From an uncultured Anaeromyxobacter sp. (lineage in GTDB: Bacteria > Myxococcota > Myxococcia > Myxococcales > Anaeromyxobacteraceae), in contig CAIOAK010000129.1 in assembly GCA_903855945.1 (NCBI GenBank), positions 1 through 64,000 of the forward strand: a stretch of DNA of 64,000 nucleotides, read 5' to 3'. The position numbers were made by a program, and so were the translations under genes. Shown here in pieces: positions 1 to 9,193 of the stretch (positions within the stretch are counted from its first letter, which is position 1; each line of letters begins with the position of its first letter). A model generated the notes under the pieces. That model was given only the letters and a program-made list of their open reading frames with translations, had not been told where the DNA came from and did not search any database.

Positions 1-37
1 GGATGTCCGACATTCCCGTCCCGGAGGTGGAAAACGC

Positions 38-1417
38 ATGACCGCGCCGTTCGTCGCCCTCGCCCTGTCCCTCGCCGTGGCCCAGGCCGTCCCCGCACCC
101 GAGGCGAAGGGTTCGCTCCCCTCACCGGCGAAGGCGCCGGCCGAGTCGGTGAAGCAGTGGGCCACCGAGGTGGCCGGGATGTTCATGTCGGGCAAGCTGG
201 ACGGCATCGCGGCCCGGTTCGACCCCCGCCTCGCGACCCTCCTCTCCCCGGAGGCCTTCAAGGACGGCTGGGTCGGGATCGAGGCCAAGAACGGGAAGCT
301 GAAGTCGATCGGGGCGCCGGTCCTGAAGGACGCCGGGCCCCTCGACATCGCCGTGATGGCGGCCGCGTTCGAGAAGGTGGAGTGGACGCTCGGAGTGGCC
401 TTCGACGTGCAGGGGCGAATCACCTCGCTCCGCTTCACGCCCATGAGCCCGAACGCGGCGGCCAACGCCCCGCCACCGGTCGAGTACCGGGCTCCCCCCT
501 ACGCCGAGCCGAAGAAGTTCCGCGACAGCGCCGTGAAGTTCGGCGACGAGAAGTGGCCACTCCCCGGGACGATCTCCATGCCGGCGGGGAAGGGTCCCTT
601 CCCCGGCGTGGTCCTGGTGCACGGCTCGGGCCCGCTCGACCAGGACGAGACCGTCGGTGGGACCAAGGTCTTCCGCGATCTCGCCTGGGGGCTCGCCTCG
701 CAGGGGATCGCGGTCCTCCGGTACGACAAGCGGACCCGGGTGCACGGCGACAAGGTCGGCTCGGCGCCCATGACCGTGAAGGACGAGGTGATCGACGATG
801 CCCTCGCCGCGGTGGCGACGCTCCGGCAGACACCCGGAGTGAACCCCAGGCGCATCGCCGTGCTGGGCCACAGCCTGGGCGGCTACCTGGTGCCGCGCAT
901 CGCGGCGGCCGACAAGCACCTGGCCGGCGTCATCGCGCTGGCCGGATCGACGCGCCCGGTCCACGAGCTCATCCAGGACCAGCTCGACTACCTGGTGGAG
1001 AACGGTGCGGCCAGGGAAGAGGACGTCGCGCCCATGCGCGCCGACGCCGCGGCCATCCAGGCGATCGATCCCGCCAAGACCCCCCCCGCGGGGCGTGTCA
1101 TGGGGGCCCCGCCCAGCTACTGGCTCGATCTCAAGTCCTACAAGCCGGCGGTCCTGGCCCACCTGAATGCCATCCCCATCCTGGTCCTCCAGGGCGGGCG
1201 CGACTACCAGGTCACCTCGAAGGACCTGGACGGCTGGAAGAAGGAACTCGCGGGCGACAAGTTCGCCACCTTCAAGGTCTTCCCCAGGGCGAACCACTTC
1301 TTCGTGTACGGAGAGGGCAAGTCGCTTCCGGTCGAGGTGATGAAGCCGGGCAACGTGGACGGCGAGGTGGTGCAGACGATCGCGAAGTGGGTGAAGGGTC
1401 TTCCGCCCGCGAAGTGA
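38..1417 (+). CDS. secreted alpha/beta-hydrolase with N-terminal DUF3887-like domain
   Basis: The protein has 459 residues. A signal peptide covers about residues 1-19 (hydrophobic stretch ending near AQAVPAP), so it is probably exported. Residues ~35-135 look like a small DUF3887-type domain of the kind often placed before hydrolases. The C-terminal two thirds is an alpha/beta-hydrolase: oxyanion-side HGSG at 205-208, nucleophile elbow GHSLGG with Ser279, a late RDYQV segment carrying a plausible acid, and NHFF carrying the likely catalytic His. The substrate is unknown; esterase or peptidase activity is typical of the family. A GGAGG-like ribosome site lies just before the ATG. Its stop abuts the stop of the convergent oxidoreductase gene. 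Confidence 0.8.
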   Translation: MTAPFVALALSLAVAQAVPAPEAKGSLPSPAKAPAESVKQWATEVAGMFMSGKLDGIAARFDPRLATLLSPEAFKDGWVGIEAKNGKLKSIGAPVLKDAGPLDIAVMAAAFEKVEWTLGVAFDVQGRITSLRFTPMSPNAAANAPPPVEYRAPPYAEPKKFRDSAVKFGDEKWPLPGTISMPAGKGPFPGVVLVHGSGPLDQDETVGGTKVFRDLAWGLASQGIAVLRYDKRTRVHGDKVGSAPMTVKDEVIDDALAAVATLRQTPGVNPRRIAVLGHSLGGYLVPRIAAADKHLAGVIALAGSTRPVHELIQDQLDYLVENGAAREEDVAPMRADAAAIQAIDPAKTPPAGRVMGAPPSYWLDLKSYKPAVLAHLNAIPILVLQGGRDYQVTSKDLDGWKKELAGDKFATFKVFPRANHFFVYGEGKSLPVEVMKPGNVDGEVVQTIAKWVKGLPPAK

Positions 1418-2404
1418 TCAGAACTCCAGCACGACCTTCCCGAACGAGTCGTTCCGCTCCAGTTGCTCGTGGGCGGCCTGGACCTCGGCGGCGGGCCAGC
1501 AGCGGTCGAGCACCGGCTTCACCTTCCCGGAGGCCACGAGCGGCATCACGTCGCGCCCGAAGGCCTGCGTGGCCTGGATCTTCTCGAAGAGCGGGCGGGG
1601 TCGGAGCACGGTGCCCACCACGCTCCCGCGCGCGCGCATGAGCAGCCCCAGGTCCACGGTGGCCTTGGCCCCGCCCATCGTCCCCACCACCACGATCCGC
1701 CCCTGCTGCGCGAGCGAGCCCACGTTCTCGGCCATGTAGGCCGCGCCCACGAAGTCCACCACCACCGGGACCCCCTTGCGCCCGGTGATCCGCTTCACCT
1801 CGTCGGCGAACTTCGGCTCCTCCTTGCCGAGCAGGATGGCGTGGTCGAGGCCGAGCCCCTTCGCCTTCTCGATCTTGTCGGCGGTGCGCGCCGTGCCGAT
1901 GACCGTGCCGCCCATGGCCCGGGCGATCTGCAGCGCCATCGTTCCCACGCCCGAGCCGATGGCGTGCACGAGCGCCGTGCCGCCCGGGCGGAATCCACCC
2001 AGCGTGACGAGCGCGTCGTGGGCGGTGATGCCCGCCTCGGGGATGGCGGCGGCGAGCGGGAAGGACATCCCGTCCGGGATGCGGAGCAGCATGAACGGAT
2101 CGACGAGGACGAACTCGGCCTGGGCCTCTCCCGAGGCGATGGCCATCACCCGGTCGCCCACCTTCCAGCCGGTGACCCCCTCGCCGAGCGCCGCCACCTC
2201 GCCCGCGAACTCGAGGCCGGGGACGTCCTCCCGGTAGCCGGGGGGAGGCGGGTAGAGCCCCCGCCGCTGCAGCAGGTCGGCCCGGTTGAGCGCCGCGGCC
2301 CGCACCCGGACCAGAACCTCGCCCCGCTGCGCCCGGGGCTCCGGGATCTCCTGGATCCGGGCCAGCTCCGGCCCACCCTTTCCCGCGAAGACCACTGCCT
2401 TCAT
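1418..2404 (-). CDS. NAD(P)H:quinone oxidoreductase, zinc-free MDR family
   Basis: The protein has 328 residues and belongs to the medium-chain dehydrogenase/reductase superfamily, quinone oxidoreductase (QOR/PIG3-like) branch. The N-terminal GroES-like part holds NRADLLQRRG and YPPPPGYREDVPGLEF, signatures of this branch. The Rossmann part holds HAIGSGVGTMALQIARAMG as the dinucleotide-binding loop. The structural zinc cysteines of alcohol dehydrogenases are absent, as expected. It probably reduces quinones or other activated carbonyl compounds with NADPH. It is transcribed alone and ends head-to-head with the hydrolase gene. Confidence 0.88.
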   Translation of the reverse strand: MKAVVFAGKGGPELARIQEIPEPRAQRGEVLVRVRAAALNRADLLQRRGLYPPPPGYREDVPGLEFAGEVAALGEGVTGWKVGDRVMAIASGEAQAEFVLVDPFMLLRIPDGMSFPLAAAIPEAGITAHDALVTLGGFRPGGTALVHAIGSGVGTMALQIARAMGGTVIGTARTADKIEKAKGLGLDHAILLGKEEPKFADEVKRITGRKGVPVVVDFVGAAYMAENVGSLAQQGRIVVVGTMGGAKATVDLGLLMRARGSVVGTVLRPRPLFEKIQATQAFGRDVMPLVASGKVKPVLDRCWPAAEVQAAHEQLERNDSFGKVVLEF

Positions 2405-2505
2405 CCCGTCCTCCTCGTCCGCGGCGCGAAGGGTGCCGGCGGCGGCCCGGAGGATACCCTCGCGCGCCGGGCGGCGCGACCCCGGTGTAGGATGCGCGCC
2501 CGGTC

Positions 2506-3069
2506 ATGGAATCGCTCGTCTCCTCCTTCCTCCTCGTCGCCGTGAGCGAGATGGGGGACAAGACCCAGCTCCTCGCCTTCTCGCTGGCCACCCGCTACCG
2601 CCGTCCGTGGGTGGTGATGGCCGGGATCCTCGTGGCCACCGTGCTGAACCACTCGCTCGCCGCCGGCGTGGGGGCGTGGGTATCGGCCCAGGTGCCGCCG
2701 CGGGTCATGGCCGGGATCCTGGCGGCCACCTTCATCGGATTCGGCATCTGGACGCTCGAGCCCGACACGCTCGACGAGGAGCGTGGCCCCGCGGGCCTCG
2801 GCCCCTTCCTGACCACGACCGTGCTCTTCTTCCTCGCCGAGATGGGGGACAAGACCCAGCTCGCCACCGTCGCGCTGGCGGCCCGCTACCGGTCGCTCGT
2901 CCTGGTCACCGCCGGGACGACGCTCGGCATGCTGGTGTCCGACGGACTCGCGGTCTTCCTGGGGGAGAAGCTCGCCACCCGGGTGTCGATGAAGGCCGTC
3001 CGTCGCGTGGCGGCCGGCATCTTCCTCGTCTTCGGGCTGCTCTCGCTCTGGGCGGCCCTGCGGGGCTGA
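2506..3069 (+). CDS. GDT1/TMEM165 (UPF0016) family cation transporter
   Basis: The protein has 187 residues and is a small integral membrane protein made of two homologous halves. Each half carries the family signature E-x-G-D-K-T, seen as EMGDKTQLLAF near residue 14 and EMGDKTQLATV near residue 108, on transmembrane helices. Family members move Mn2+ or Ca2+, usually in exchange for protons (established for yeast Gdt1 and cyanobacterial Mnx). Transport of Mn2+/Ca2+ here is inferred. A TAGGAT hexamer 12 nt before the ATG and the lack of a Shine-Dalgarno site suggest a very short or absent leader. Confidence 0.87.
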   Translation: MESLVSSFLLVAVSEMGDKTQLLAFSLATRYRRPWVVMAGILVATVLNHSLAAGVGAWVSAQVPPRVMAGILAATFIGFGIWTLEPDTLDEERGPAGLGPFLTTTVLFFLAEMGDKTQLATVALAARYRSLVLVTAGTTLGMLVSDGLAVFLGEKLATRVSMKAVRRVAAGIFLVFGLLSLWAALRG

Positions 3070-3072
3070 CGG

Positions 3073-4113
3073 CTACACCGAGAAGCGGATGTTCAGGATG
3101 TCGCCGTCCCGGACCACGTACTCCTTGCCCTCGAGCCGCAGCTTCCCCTCGGTGCGCGCCTTGGCCTCGCTGCCGAGCGCCACGAAGTCGTCGTAGTGCA
3201 CCACCTCGGCGCGGATGAAGCCCCGCTCCAGGTCGGAGTGGATGCGCCCGGCGGCGCGCGGGGCCTTGTCGCCGCGGCGGATGGTCCAGGCCCGGACCTC
3301 ATCTTCACCCACAGTGAAATATGAGATGAGGTCGAGCAGGTGGTAGGCGGCCCGGATGAAGCGGGCCCGGGCCGGCTCGGAGAGCCCCAGGGAGGCCAGG
3401 AACTCGGGCTGCTCGGCCGGGTCGAGGTCGGCGATCTCCGCCTCGACGGAGGCGCAGAGGGAGAGGGTCTCTGCGCCGAGCGGGTGGGCCGCCTCCTCCA
3501 CCGCGGGGGGCGGGGGCGCCGCAGCGTCCGCCTCGGCCGCGTTCACCGCCACGAGCAGCGGCCGGCGGGACAGGAAGGCGAAGTGGGCCATCTCCTTCTC
3601 CTCGGCGTCGCTCCAGGCCATGGTCCGCAGCGGCCGGCCGGCGTCGAGCTGGCCGTGGAGCCGCTCCAGCTCGTGGTACTCGCCGCTGCCCTTCCCGTGC
3701 TCCTTGCGCATCCGGTCGAGCCGCTTCTCCACGATGGCGAGGTCGTGGAGCACGAGCTCGGCGTCGAAGTCGGCGAGCTCGCGGGCCGGGTCGGAGGGCG
3801 ATCCGTCCACGCCCGGGAAGCCGCGCACCACGAGGCAGAAGGCGTCCACCTCGGCGAGCGCCCGGAGCGACTCCGCGTCGAGCCCGGTGCCCTTGCCGGC
3901 CGGGCCGGGCACGTCCACGAAGCGCATCTCGGTGAAGGTGGTCTTCTTCGGCTGGAACATCCCGGAGAGACGGTCGATCCGGGGGTCGGGGACCTTGATG
4001 GCCCCGAGGTTCACCTGGCCTCGCCCGCCCGAGGCGCCCTTGTGGAGGCCGGTGAGGGCGTTGAAGAGCGTGGTCTTCCCCGACTGCGCGTATCCGACGA
4101 GCCCTGCCTTCAT
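3073..4113 (-). CDS. ychF: YchF-type Obg-family ATPase
   Basis: The protein is a P-loop NTPase of 346 residues, counted from the internal ATG giving MKAGLVGY; an ATG 18 nt further upstream would add only MLPCPL. Motifs: G1 GYAQSGKTT at the N-terminus, a degenerate G3 DVPGPAGKG, and NAAE in the G4 position, which is the NxxE form that makes YchF prefer ATP over GTP. A helical insertion follows, and the C-terminal TGS domain starts near YFTVGEDEVRAWTI. YchF binds ribosomes and is linked to oxidative stress control in other bacteria. The TGS start codons contain one of the split palindromes (3304-3318). Confidence 0.88.
   Translation of the reverse strand: MKAGLVGYAQSGKTTLFNALTGLHKGASGGRGQVNLGAIKVPDPRIDRLSGMFQPKKTTFTEMRFVDVPGPAGKGTGLDAESLRALAEVDAFCLVVRGFPGVDGSPSDPARELADFDAELVLHDLAIVEKRLDRMRKEHGKGSGEYHELERLHGQLDAGRPLRTMAWSDAEEKEMAHFAFLSRRPLLVAVNAAEADAAAPPPPAVEEAAHPLGAETLSLCASVEAEIADLDPAEQPEFLASLGLSEPARARFIRAAYHLLDLISYFTVGEDEVRAWTIRRGDKAPRAAGRIHSDLERGFIRAEVVHYDDFVALGSEAKARTEGKLRLEGKEYVVRDGDILNIRFSV
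3304..3318. repeat. TTCAC-N5-GTGAA split palindrome, copy 1 (in ychF)
   Basis: Perfect 5-bp arms with a 5-bp spacer CCACA. On the coding (minus) strand it reads TTC ACT GTG GGT GAA, encoding F-T-V-G-E at the start of the TGS domain, flanked by the A/T-rich codons TAT and GAT. The central part, ACTGTGGGTGAAG, is also found in copy 6. Confidence 0.75.
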
Positions 4114-4160
4114 GAGGGGACACGGTAGCACCGCCCGGGCAGTCGGGGTAAACGGACCGG

Positions 4161-5750
4161 ATGGCCATCGCCGGCATCCTCCTCGCCGCGGGCGCCTCCA
4201 CGCGGATGGGGCACGACAAGCTGCTCGTCGAGCTCGAGGGGGAGCCCCTCGTGCGCCGGGCGGCGCGCCGGGCGCTCGAGGCGGGGCTCGAACCCCTGCT
4301 CGTCGTGGTCGGGCACGAGGCGGAAAGGGTGGAGGCGGCGCTCGCCGGCCTGCCGTTCCGCCCGGTCCGGAACCCCGCCTGGGCGGAGGGGCAGGGCGCC
4401 TCGCTCGGCGCCGGGGTCGCCGCCGTCCCGCCGGAGGCCGAGGCGGTGGTGGTGCTGCTCGCCGACATGCCCGAGGTGACCGCCGACATGATCCGGGCGC
4501 TCGGCGGGCGGTGGCGCGAGACCGGCGCGCCGATCGTGACCAGCCGCTACGGAACCGTGACCGCGCCGCCCACCCTCTACGACCGACGCGTGATGGCCGA
4601 GCTCCTCGAGGGAGCGGCGGAGGGGCGTGGGCGCGAGGTGATGCGGCGCCACGGGGCCTCGGTGGTCCGCGTGGACTGGCCGGCGGCGGCGCTCGCCGAC
4701 CTGGACCGGCCGGAGGACCTGGCCCGGTTCGGGGGCGCGGCGCGCTCCGGCGCGACCGACGAGGAGGTGCTCCATCGCGCGGGCGCCTGGCTCGCGGCCG
4801 GGCAGGGGGTGGCCATCGCCACGGTCACCTCGACCTGGGGGTCGTCGCTGCGACCCGCGGGCAGCCAGCTCGCGGTGAGCGAGGCGGGTGCGCTCGCCGG
4901 GTCGGTCTCCGGAGGCTGCGTCGAGTCGTCGGTGGCGGCGGAGGGCATGGCGGCCATCGGCGACGGCCGGATGCGCCGCCTCGTCTACGGCGTCAGCGAC
5001 GAGCAGGCCTGGGCCGTCGGCCTCCCCTGCGGCGGCAACGTGGAGGTGGCGGTGAAGCCGGTGGACCGGGAGGTCCTGGCCAGGCTGCGCGCCGACGTGG
5101 CGGCGCGGCGGCCGGTTGTGCTCGCGACACACCTCTCGACCGGCACGGAGTGGCTCGTCCACCCGGACGAGGAGGGCGAGGGGGCGTCGGACGGGCTCCT
5201 CGCCGCCGCCCGGGAGGCGCTCCGGCTCGATCGCGCGGCGACCTGGCGGGACGGGGAGGCGGAGACCTTCCTCCGCCCCTACCAGGCGCCGCCACGGCTC
5301 GTGCTGGTGGGTGCCGTGCACATCGCCCAGGCGCTCGCCCGCATGGCCGAGGCGTGCGCCCTGGACGTCGTGGTGGTCGACCCCCGCCGCGCCTTCGCCA
5401 CGCCGGAGCGCTTCCCCGGCGTCCGGCTCGTCACCGCCTGGCCCACGGAGGCGCTGGCGGCGCTGGGCCTGCGGGGGCGCGACGCGGTCGTGACCCTCGC
5501 CCACGATCCGAAGATCGACGACCCGGCGCTCACGGCTGCGCTGCGGGCCGGCTGCTTCCACGTGGGAGCGCTGGGCAGCCGTCGCTCCCACGCGGCCCGG
5601 CTGGGCAGGCTCCGGCGCGAGGGGATCCCCGAGGAGGAGCTGGCCCGCATCCAGGGGCCGGTGGGGCTCGACATCGGCGCGGTGACGCCCGGCGAGATCG
5701 CGGCCTCGATCCTGGCCGGCGTGGTGGCGGCGCTGCGCCGTCCCCGATGA
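4161..5750 (+). CDS. MobA-like nucleotidyltransferase / XdhC-CoxI fusion protein
   Basis: The protein has 529 residues and two parts. Residues ~1-195 form a MobA/MocA-type NTP-transferase with LLAAGASTRMG as the nucleotide-binding loop and LLADMPEVT as the metal-binding Asp region. Residues ~200-529 form an XdhC/CoxI protein: TSTWGSSLRPAGSQLAV, SGGCVESSV and a C-terminal Rossmann-like half with LVLVGAVHIAQAL and GALGSRRSHAARL. MocA-type enzymes attach CMP to molybdenum cofactor, and XdhC proteins bind and sulfurate it for xanthine-dehydrogenase-family enzymes. The fusion would join two consecutive steps. No molybdoenzyme structural gene lies in this window. Confidence 0.87.
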   Translation: MAIAGILLAAGASTRMGHDKLLVELEGEPLVRRAARRALEAGLEPLLVVVGHEAERVEAALAGLPFRPVRNPAWAEGQGASLGAGVAAVPPEAEAVVVLLADMPEVTADMIRALGGRWRETGAPIVTSRYGTVTAPPTLYDRRVMAELLEGAAEGRGREVMRRHGASVVRVDWPAAALADLDRPEDLARFGGAARSGATDEEVLHRAGAWLAAGQGVAIATVTSTWGSSLRPAGSQLAVSEAGALAGSVSGGCVESSVAAEGMAAIGDGRMRRLVYGVSDEQAWAVGLPCGGNVEVAVKPVDREVLARLRADVAARRPVVLATHLSTGTEWLVHPDEEGEGASDGLLAAAREALRLDRAATWRDGEAETFLRPYQAPPRLVLVGAVHIAQALARMAEACALDVVVVDPRRAFATPERFPGVRLVTAWPTEALAALGLRGRDAVVTLAHDPKIDDPALTAALRAGCFHVGALGSRRSHAARLGRLRREGIPEEELARIQGPVGLDIGAVTPGEIAASILAGVVAALRRPR

Positions 5751-6284
5751 TCAGGAGGTAGCGTAGAGCATGACGTCGTGGTCGATGCCGGGGAGGCGCG
5801 TGGTCGCTTCGCGCGCCATGCCGACCCGCTCGAGCACCCGGATCGACGCTTCGTTGTCCGGATCGGTGATGGCGACGACCCGCGAGATCCCGAGCACGCG
5901 GCGTGCGTGGTCGAGCACCGCCGCCGCCGACTCCCGCGCGTACCCGTGCCCCCAGGCCTCGGGGAGGAAGGCGAATCCGACGTCGGGATCGGCGAGGCCG
6001 GCGCGCCGGACGAGGCCGCACATGCCGACCGGTTCGCCGCTCTCCCGGAGGGCGACGCACCAGAGGCCGAATCCGTTCCGGGCGTAGCTCGCCCGCGGTC
6101 CGTCGTCGAGGTATCGCACCGCGTCCGGGAGGGAGCGCACGCCCCGGTCGCCGATGAAGCGGAGCCAGGAGGGCTCGTTCACGAGCCGGAAGACGAAGGC
6201 GGCATCTGCGTGCGTGAACTCGCGGAGGAGGAGGCGCGGGGTCTCGAGCACGGTCCGCCCGGCGGTGAGTGTTTGCGTCGGCAC
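5751..6284 (-). CDS. GNAT family N-acetyltransferase (RimJ/RimL type)
   Basis: The protein has 177 residues from a GTG start (VPTQTLTAGRTVLETPRLLL). TPRLLLREF opens the typical RimJ/RimL-like acetyltransferase fold. The acetyl-CoA loop lies around EAWGHGYARESAAAVLDHA, followed by the conserved NEASIRVLERVGM segment. These enzymes acetylate amino groups of proteins or small molecules; the substrate cannot be read from sequence. The open frame continues upstream of 6284, but that part antisenses the methyltransferase and has no family similarity. The stop abuts the stop of the XdhC fusion gene. Confidence 0.8.
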   Translation of the reverse strand: MPTQTLTAGRTVLETPRLLLREFTHADAAFVFRLVNEPSWLRFIGDRGVRSLPDAVRYLDDGPRASYARNGFGLWCVALRESGEPVGMCGLVRRAGLADPDVGFAFLPEAWGHGYARESAAAVLDHARRVLGISRVVAITDPDNEASIRVLERVGMAREATTRLPGIDHDVMLYATS

Positions 6285-6308
6285 GCCCTTCGGCTTATCA
6301 CGCCCGCC

Positions 6309-7139
6309 ATGGATCACGATCCCAACCCGCACGCGGAGCAGATGGCCGACGAGTCGATGGTCCGGAACCTGGCCGCGCAGGCGGAGGCGATCTGGCCGCA
6401 GGAGCTCCCCTTCCTCCGACGGTACCGGCTGCCCGCGGCCCCGCGCATCCTCGACGCCGGGTGCGGAACCGGCGAGGCGAGCGTGCGGCTCGCCGAGGCC
6501 TTCCCGTCGGCCACCCTCCTGGGCGTGGACCTGCTGGAGGCGCACCTCGAACGGGCGCGCGCCCGGAGCGCGCACCTCGGTGGACGGGCCCGCTTCGAGA
6601 ACCGCTCCATCTTCGAGCTGGGGATCCCCGCCGCGTCCTTCGACCTCGTCGTCTGCCGCCACGTGCTCCAGGCGGTGCCGCACGCGGAGCGGGCCATCGC
6701 CGAGCTGGTGCGCGTCACCCGGCCGGGCGGCACCGTCCACCTCTTGCCCGAGGACTACGGGATGGTCCACTTCCCCCCGGGGCGCTTCGATCCCGACGAC
6801 ATGTGGCCGGCGATGCCGGTTCGTTTCGCCGAGGCCACCGGCACCGACATGCGGGTGGGGCGCCGCGTCCCGGCCATGCTCGTGGCGCTCGGGCTCGTTG
6901 ACGTCCGGATGGACTTCGTGGTGGTCGACACGCTGCGGGTTCCGAGGGAGACCTTCGCCCGGATCTGGGAGGCGTGGCGCGACGGGTACGCCGGGGTGAC
7001 GGCGGAGTACGGTCGCTTCCCGATGGAGGAGGCCCTCGCTCGATGGAACGAGCAGATCGCGACCATCAGGGACCCGGGCAGCTACGCGGCCTGGCTGATC
7101 CCGGTGGTGAGCGGAACGGTGCCGACCATCGAGCAGTAG
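6309..7139 (+). CDS. class I SAM-dependent methyltransferase
   Basis: The protein has 276 residues from the ATG giving MDHDPNPHAEQMADESM. SAM-binding motif I is ILDAGCGTGEAS, followed by an acidic residue in LLGVDLLEAHLERAR. The motif IV region is FDLVVCRHVLQAVP, and LVRVTRPGGTVHLLPEDYG is the usual post-catalytic strand. The target is unknown. It starts 24 nt from the divergent acetyltransferase start, so the two probably share a promoter region. Confidence 0.82.
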   Translation: MDHDPNPHAEQMADESMVRNLAAQAEAIWPQELPFLRRYRLPAAPRILDAGCGTGEASVRLAEAFPSATLLGVDLLEAHLERARARSAHLGGRARFENRSIFELGIPAASFDLVVCRHVLQAVPHAERAIAELVRVTRPGGTVHLLPEDYGMVHFPPGRFDPDDMWPAMPVRFAEATGTDMRVGRRVPAMLVALGLVDVRMDFVVVDTLRVPRETFARIWEAWRDGYAGVTAEYGRFPMEEALARWNEQIATIRDPGSYAAWLIPVVSGTVPTIEQ

Positions 7140-7171
7140 TGGACCCATGGCTCCCGGACGATCGGCGCGAA

Positions 7172-7538
7172 GAGGACCTGCTCGCCGGTCGCTCCGGGCT
7201 GAACGTGCGATTGCGCATGGCGAGCCTTCCGCAACTTGGCCAACAGGTCCCTGGACACGGTGAGGTGGATCCGGCTCTGCGTGGCGGTCAGCGGCTCGAC
7301 GAGGGTGCGCGGAACTTCCAGGTGAATCGGAGGAAATTCATTCGAATGAATCGCGCAAGTACCTGAATTTCCTGTAGCGGGGTTCTGCAAGAGTGCGATC
7401 GGAAGGCTCGGCACCACCGGGACGACCGTCCTTCGCCTCCTCCCGGGAGCGGTGGAAGAATCGGTATCCGCCCGCCCTATCGAACTCGGCGAGGTGACGG
7501 GAAGTGACGTGCGCTGCGGAGAGATCGAGGTCGTTCAT
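7172..7538 (-). pseudogene. remnant of an HNH-endonuclease family gene
   Basis: Two minus-strand frames together resemble the HNH protein family also present at 60602-61368. The first (from 7538) reads MNDLDLSAAHVTSRHLAEFDR, then FFHRSREEAK. The second (to 7172) reads CAIHSNEF, then VEPLTATQSRIHLTVSRDLLAKLRKA and GATGEQVL. The matching stretch in the other copy is VEPMTATASRIHLTVPREF (split here to its core). The frame is broken between the pieces, most of the middle is missing, and the whole C-terminal HNH nuclease domain is gone, so no active product is expected. Family identity comes from recall plus the internal comparison. The remaining bases 7539-7729 hold nothing I recognise. Confidence 0.6.
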
Positions 7539-7729
7539 GGAACGAATGTCTCATGCGAATTCCGGGCCCCCGGAAACGCACGCGGCGGCCCGCTGGAGCG
7601 TTCCCCGGTGCGGACACCTCGATCCTCGCCGGGAATCCCGAGCGCGTCTCGACGGCCGCGCCACCCCCGACGGGCCTCGCCCCCTCCACCGGAGAAGATG
7701 CGGCTCGCGCCGTTTTGTGACCGACCCCG

Positions 7730-9187
7730 CTATCCGGCCGCCGGCGCCGAGAGCCGCCGCATCACCGGGAGCAGCGCCACCGCCACGAGCGTCCCCACCG
7801 TGGCCACCATGCCGAGACCCAGGAACAGGTTCACGTAGAGGGGCAGGGTGAGCAGCGGATCGGTCACCTTCTCCGGAACGCTCGCGAAGTTGGCCACGTA
7901 GGCTCCGAGGTACTGCGAGACCCCCGTGGCGAGGAACCAGAGCCCCATCACGAAGCCGCGCATCCCCGGCCCCACGTAGCGCGCCACCATGGCGAGCCCG
8001 AGCCCGCTGATGAGCAACTCCCCCAGCGAGTAGAGGCCGTACCCGCCGATCATCCACCACACCGAGACCCGGCCGTCGTGCGCGAAGCGCCCCGACACCC
8101 CGAAGACGAAGAAGCCGAGCGCCAGCACGGCGAACCCCACGGCGAACTTGGCGGCGATGGAGAGGTCGCCCCGTCCGCGCGCCATCCGCTCGTAGCTCCA
8201 GGCGACGAGGGGACCCAGCGCGAAGATCCAGATGGGGTTGAGCGCCTGGAGTTGCGCCGGCGGGATCTCGTAGCCGAAGAGGAAGTGGAGGTCCACGTTC
8301 CGGAGGGCGAAGAGTGTCAGCGACGTGGACATCTGCTGGTAGAAGATGAAGAAGAGGATCCCCTGCGCGGTGAGGATGAAGACCGCCGCGAGCCCCTTGC
8401 GCTCCTGGGGGTTCCCCCGCCGGATGAGGACCGCGAAGATCGCGAGGATGGCCGCGCCCGCGCCCCACATCACCATTCGGGCGAGCTTCAGGTCCTGCAC
8501 CACCACGGTGACGAAGGCCACCGCCACGGCCGACCCGAGGAGCACGAGCAGGAGCTTCCCCTTCGGCAGCGGCCCGAAGTCGGGCGGCGATCCCACCTTG
8601 GCCAGGTGGCGGCGCATCAGGAAGTAGTTCCCCACCGCGAGCAGCATGCCGCCCGCGCAGACCGCGAAGGCGGCGTTCCAGCCGGCCCAGATGGCGATGA
8701 GCGGCGTCAGGATCTGGGAGAAGGTCGCCCCGACGTTGACGGCCATGTAGTAGAGGGTGAAGGCGCTGTCGATGCGGGACGGCTCCCCCTCGTAGACGCG
8801 GGAGACCAGGCTGGCCGGGTTGGCCTTGAAGAGCCCGTTTCCCACCGCCACGACGCCCAGCGCGGTGAAGAGCGGCCCCCCCGGGATGGCGAGCAGCACG
8901 TAGCCGAGCGCCAGCACGAGCGCGCCGAGGACCGTCATCCGCCGGCTGCCCAGCACCCGGTCGCCGATCCAGCCTCCCACCGCCGGCGCCGCGTAGACGA
9001 GGGCCGTGAAGGCGCCGAAGGTGAGGTTGGCCCGGTCGTCGGTGTAGCCGAGCTGCTGCACCATGAAGAGCAGCACCACCGCGGTCATCCCGTAGTAGCC
9101 GAACCGCTCCCACATCTCGACGAGGAAGAGGGTGGCGAAGGCGATCCTGCGCTGCCCCTGCGGCATGGTTGCGGCGGCTGTGGTCAT
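7730..9187 (-). CDS. POT/PTR family proton-dependent oligopeptide transporter
   Basis: The protein has 485 residues with about 12-14 transmembrane helices. The POT signature ExxERFxYYG appears as EMWERFGYYGM near the N-terminus, and the loop motif appears as GGWIGDRVLGSRRM. The family imports di- and tripeptides with protons. The start is the ATG giving MTTAAATMPQGQRR; the longer open frame upstream antisenses the regulator gene. It is transcribed divergently from the XRE regulator across 67 bp that contains a palindrome (9194-9205) over its likely -10 element. Confidence 0.88.
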   Translation of the reverse strand: MTTAAATMPQGQRRIAFATLFLVEMWERFGYYGMTAVVLLFMVQQLGYTDDRANLTFGAFTALVYAAPAVGGWIGDRVLGSRRMTVLGALVLALGYVLLAIPGGPLFTALGVVAVGNGLFKANPASLVSRVYEGEPSRIDSAFTLYYMAVNVGATFSQILTPLIAIWAGWNAAFAVCAGGMLLAVGNYFLMRRHLAKVGSPPDFGPLPKGKLLLVLLGSAVAVAFVTVVVQDLKLARMVMWGAGAAILAIFAVLIRRGNPQERKGLAAVFILTAQGILFFIFYQQMSTSLTLFALRNVDLHFLFGYEIPPAQLQALNPIWIFALGPLVAWSYERMARGRGDLSIAAKFAVGFAVLALGFFVFGVSGRFAHDGRVSVWWMIGGYGLYSLGELLISGLGLAMVARYVGPGMRGFVMGLWFLATGVSQYLGAYVANFASVPEKVTDPLLTLPLYVNLFLGLGMVATVGTLVAVALLPVMRRLSAPAAG

Positions 9188-9193
9188 GGCGAT

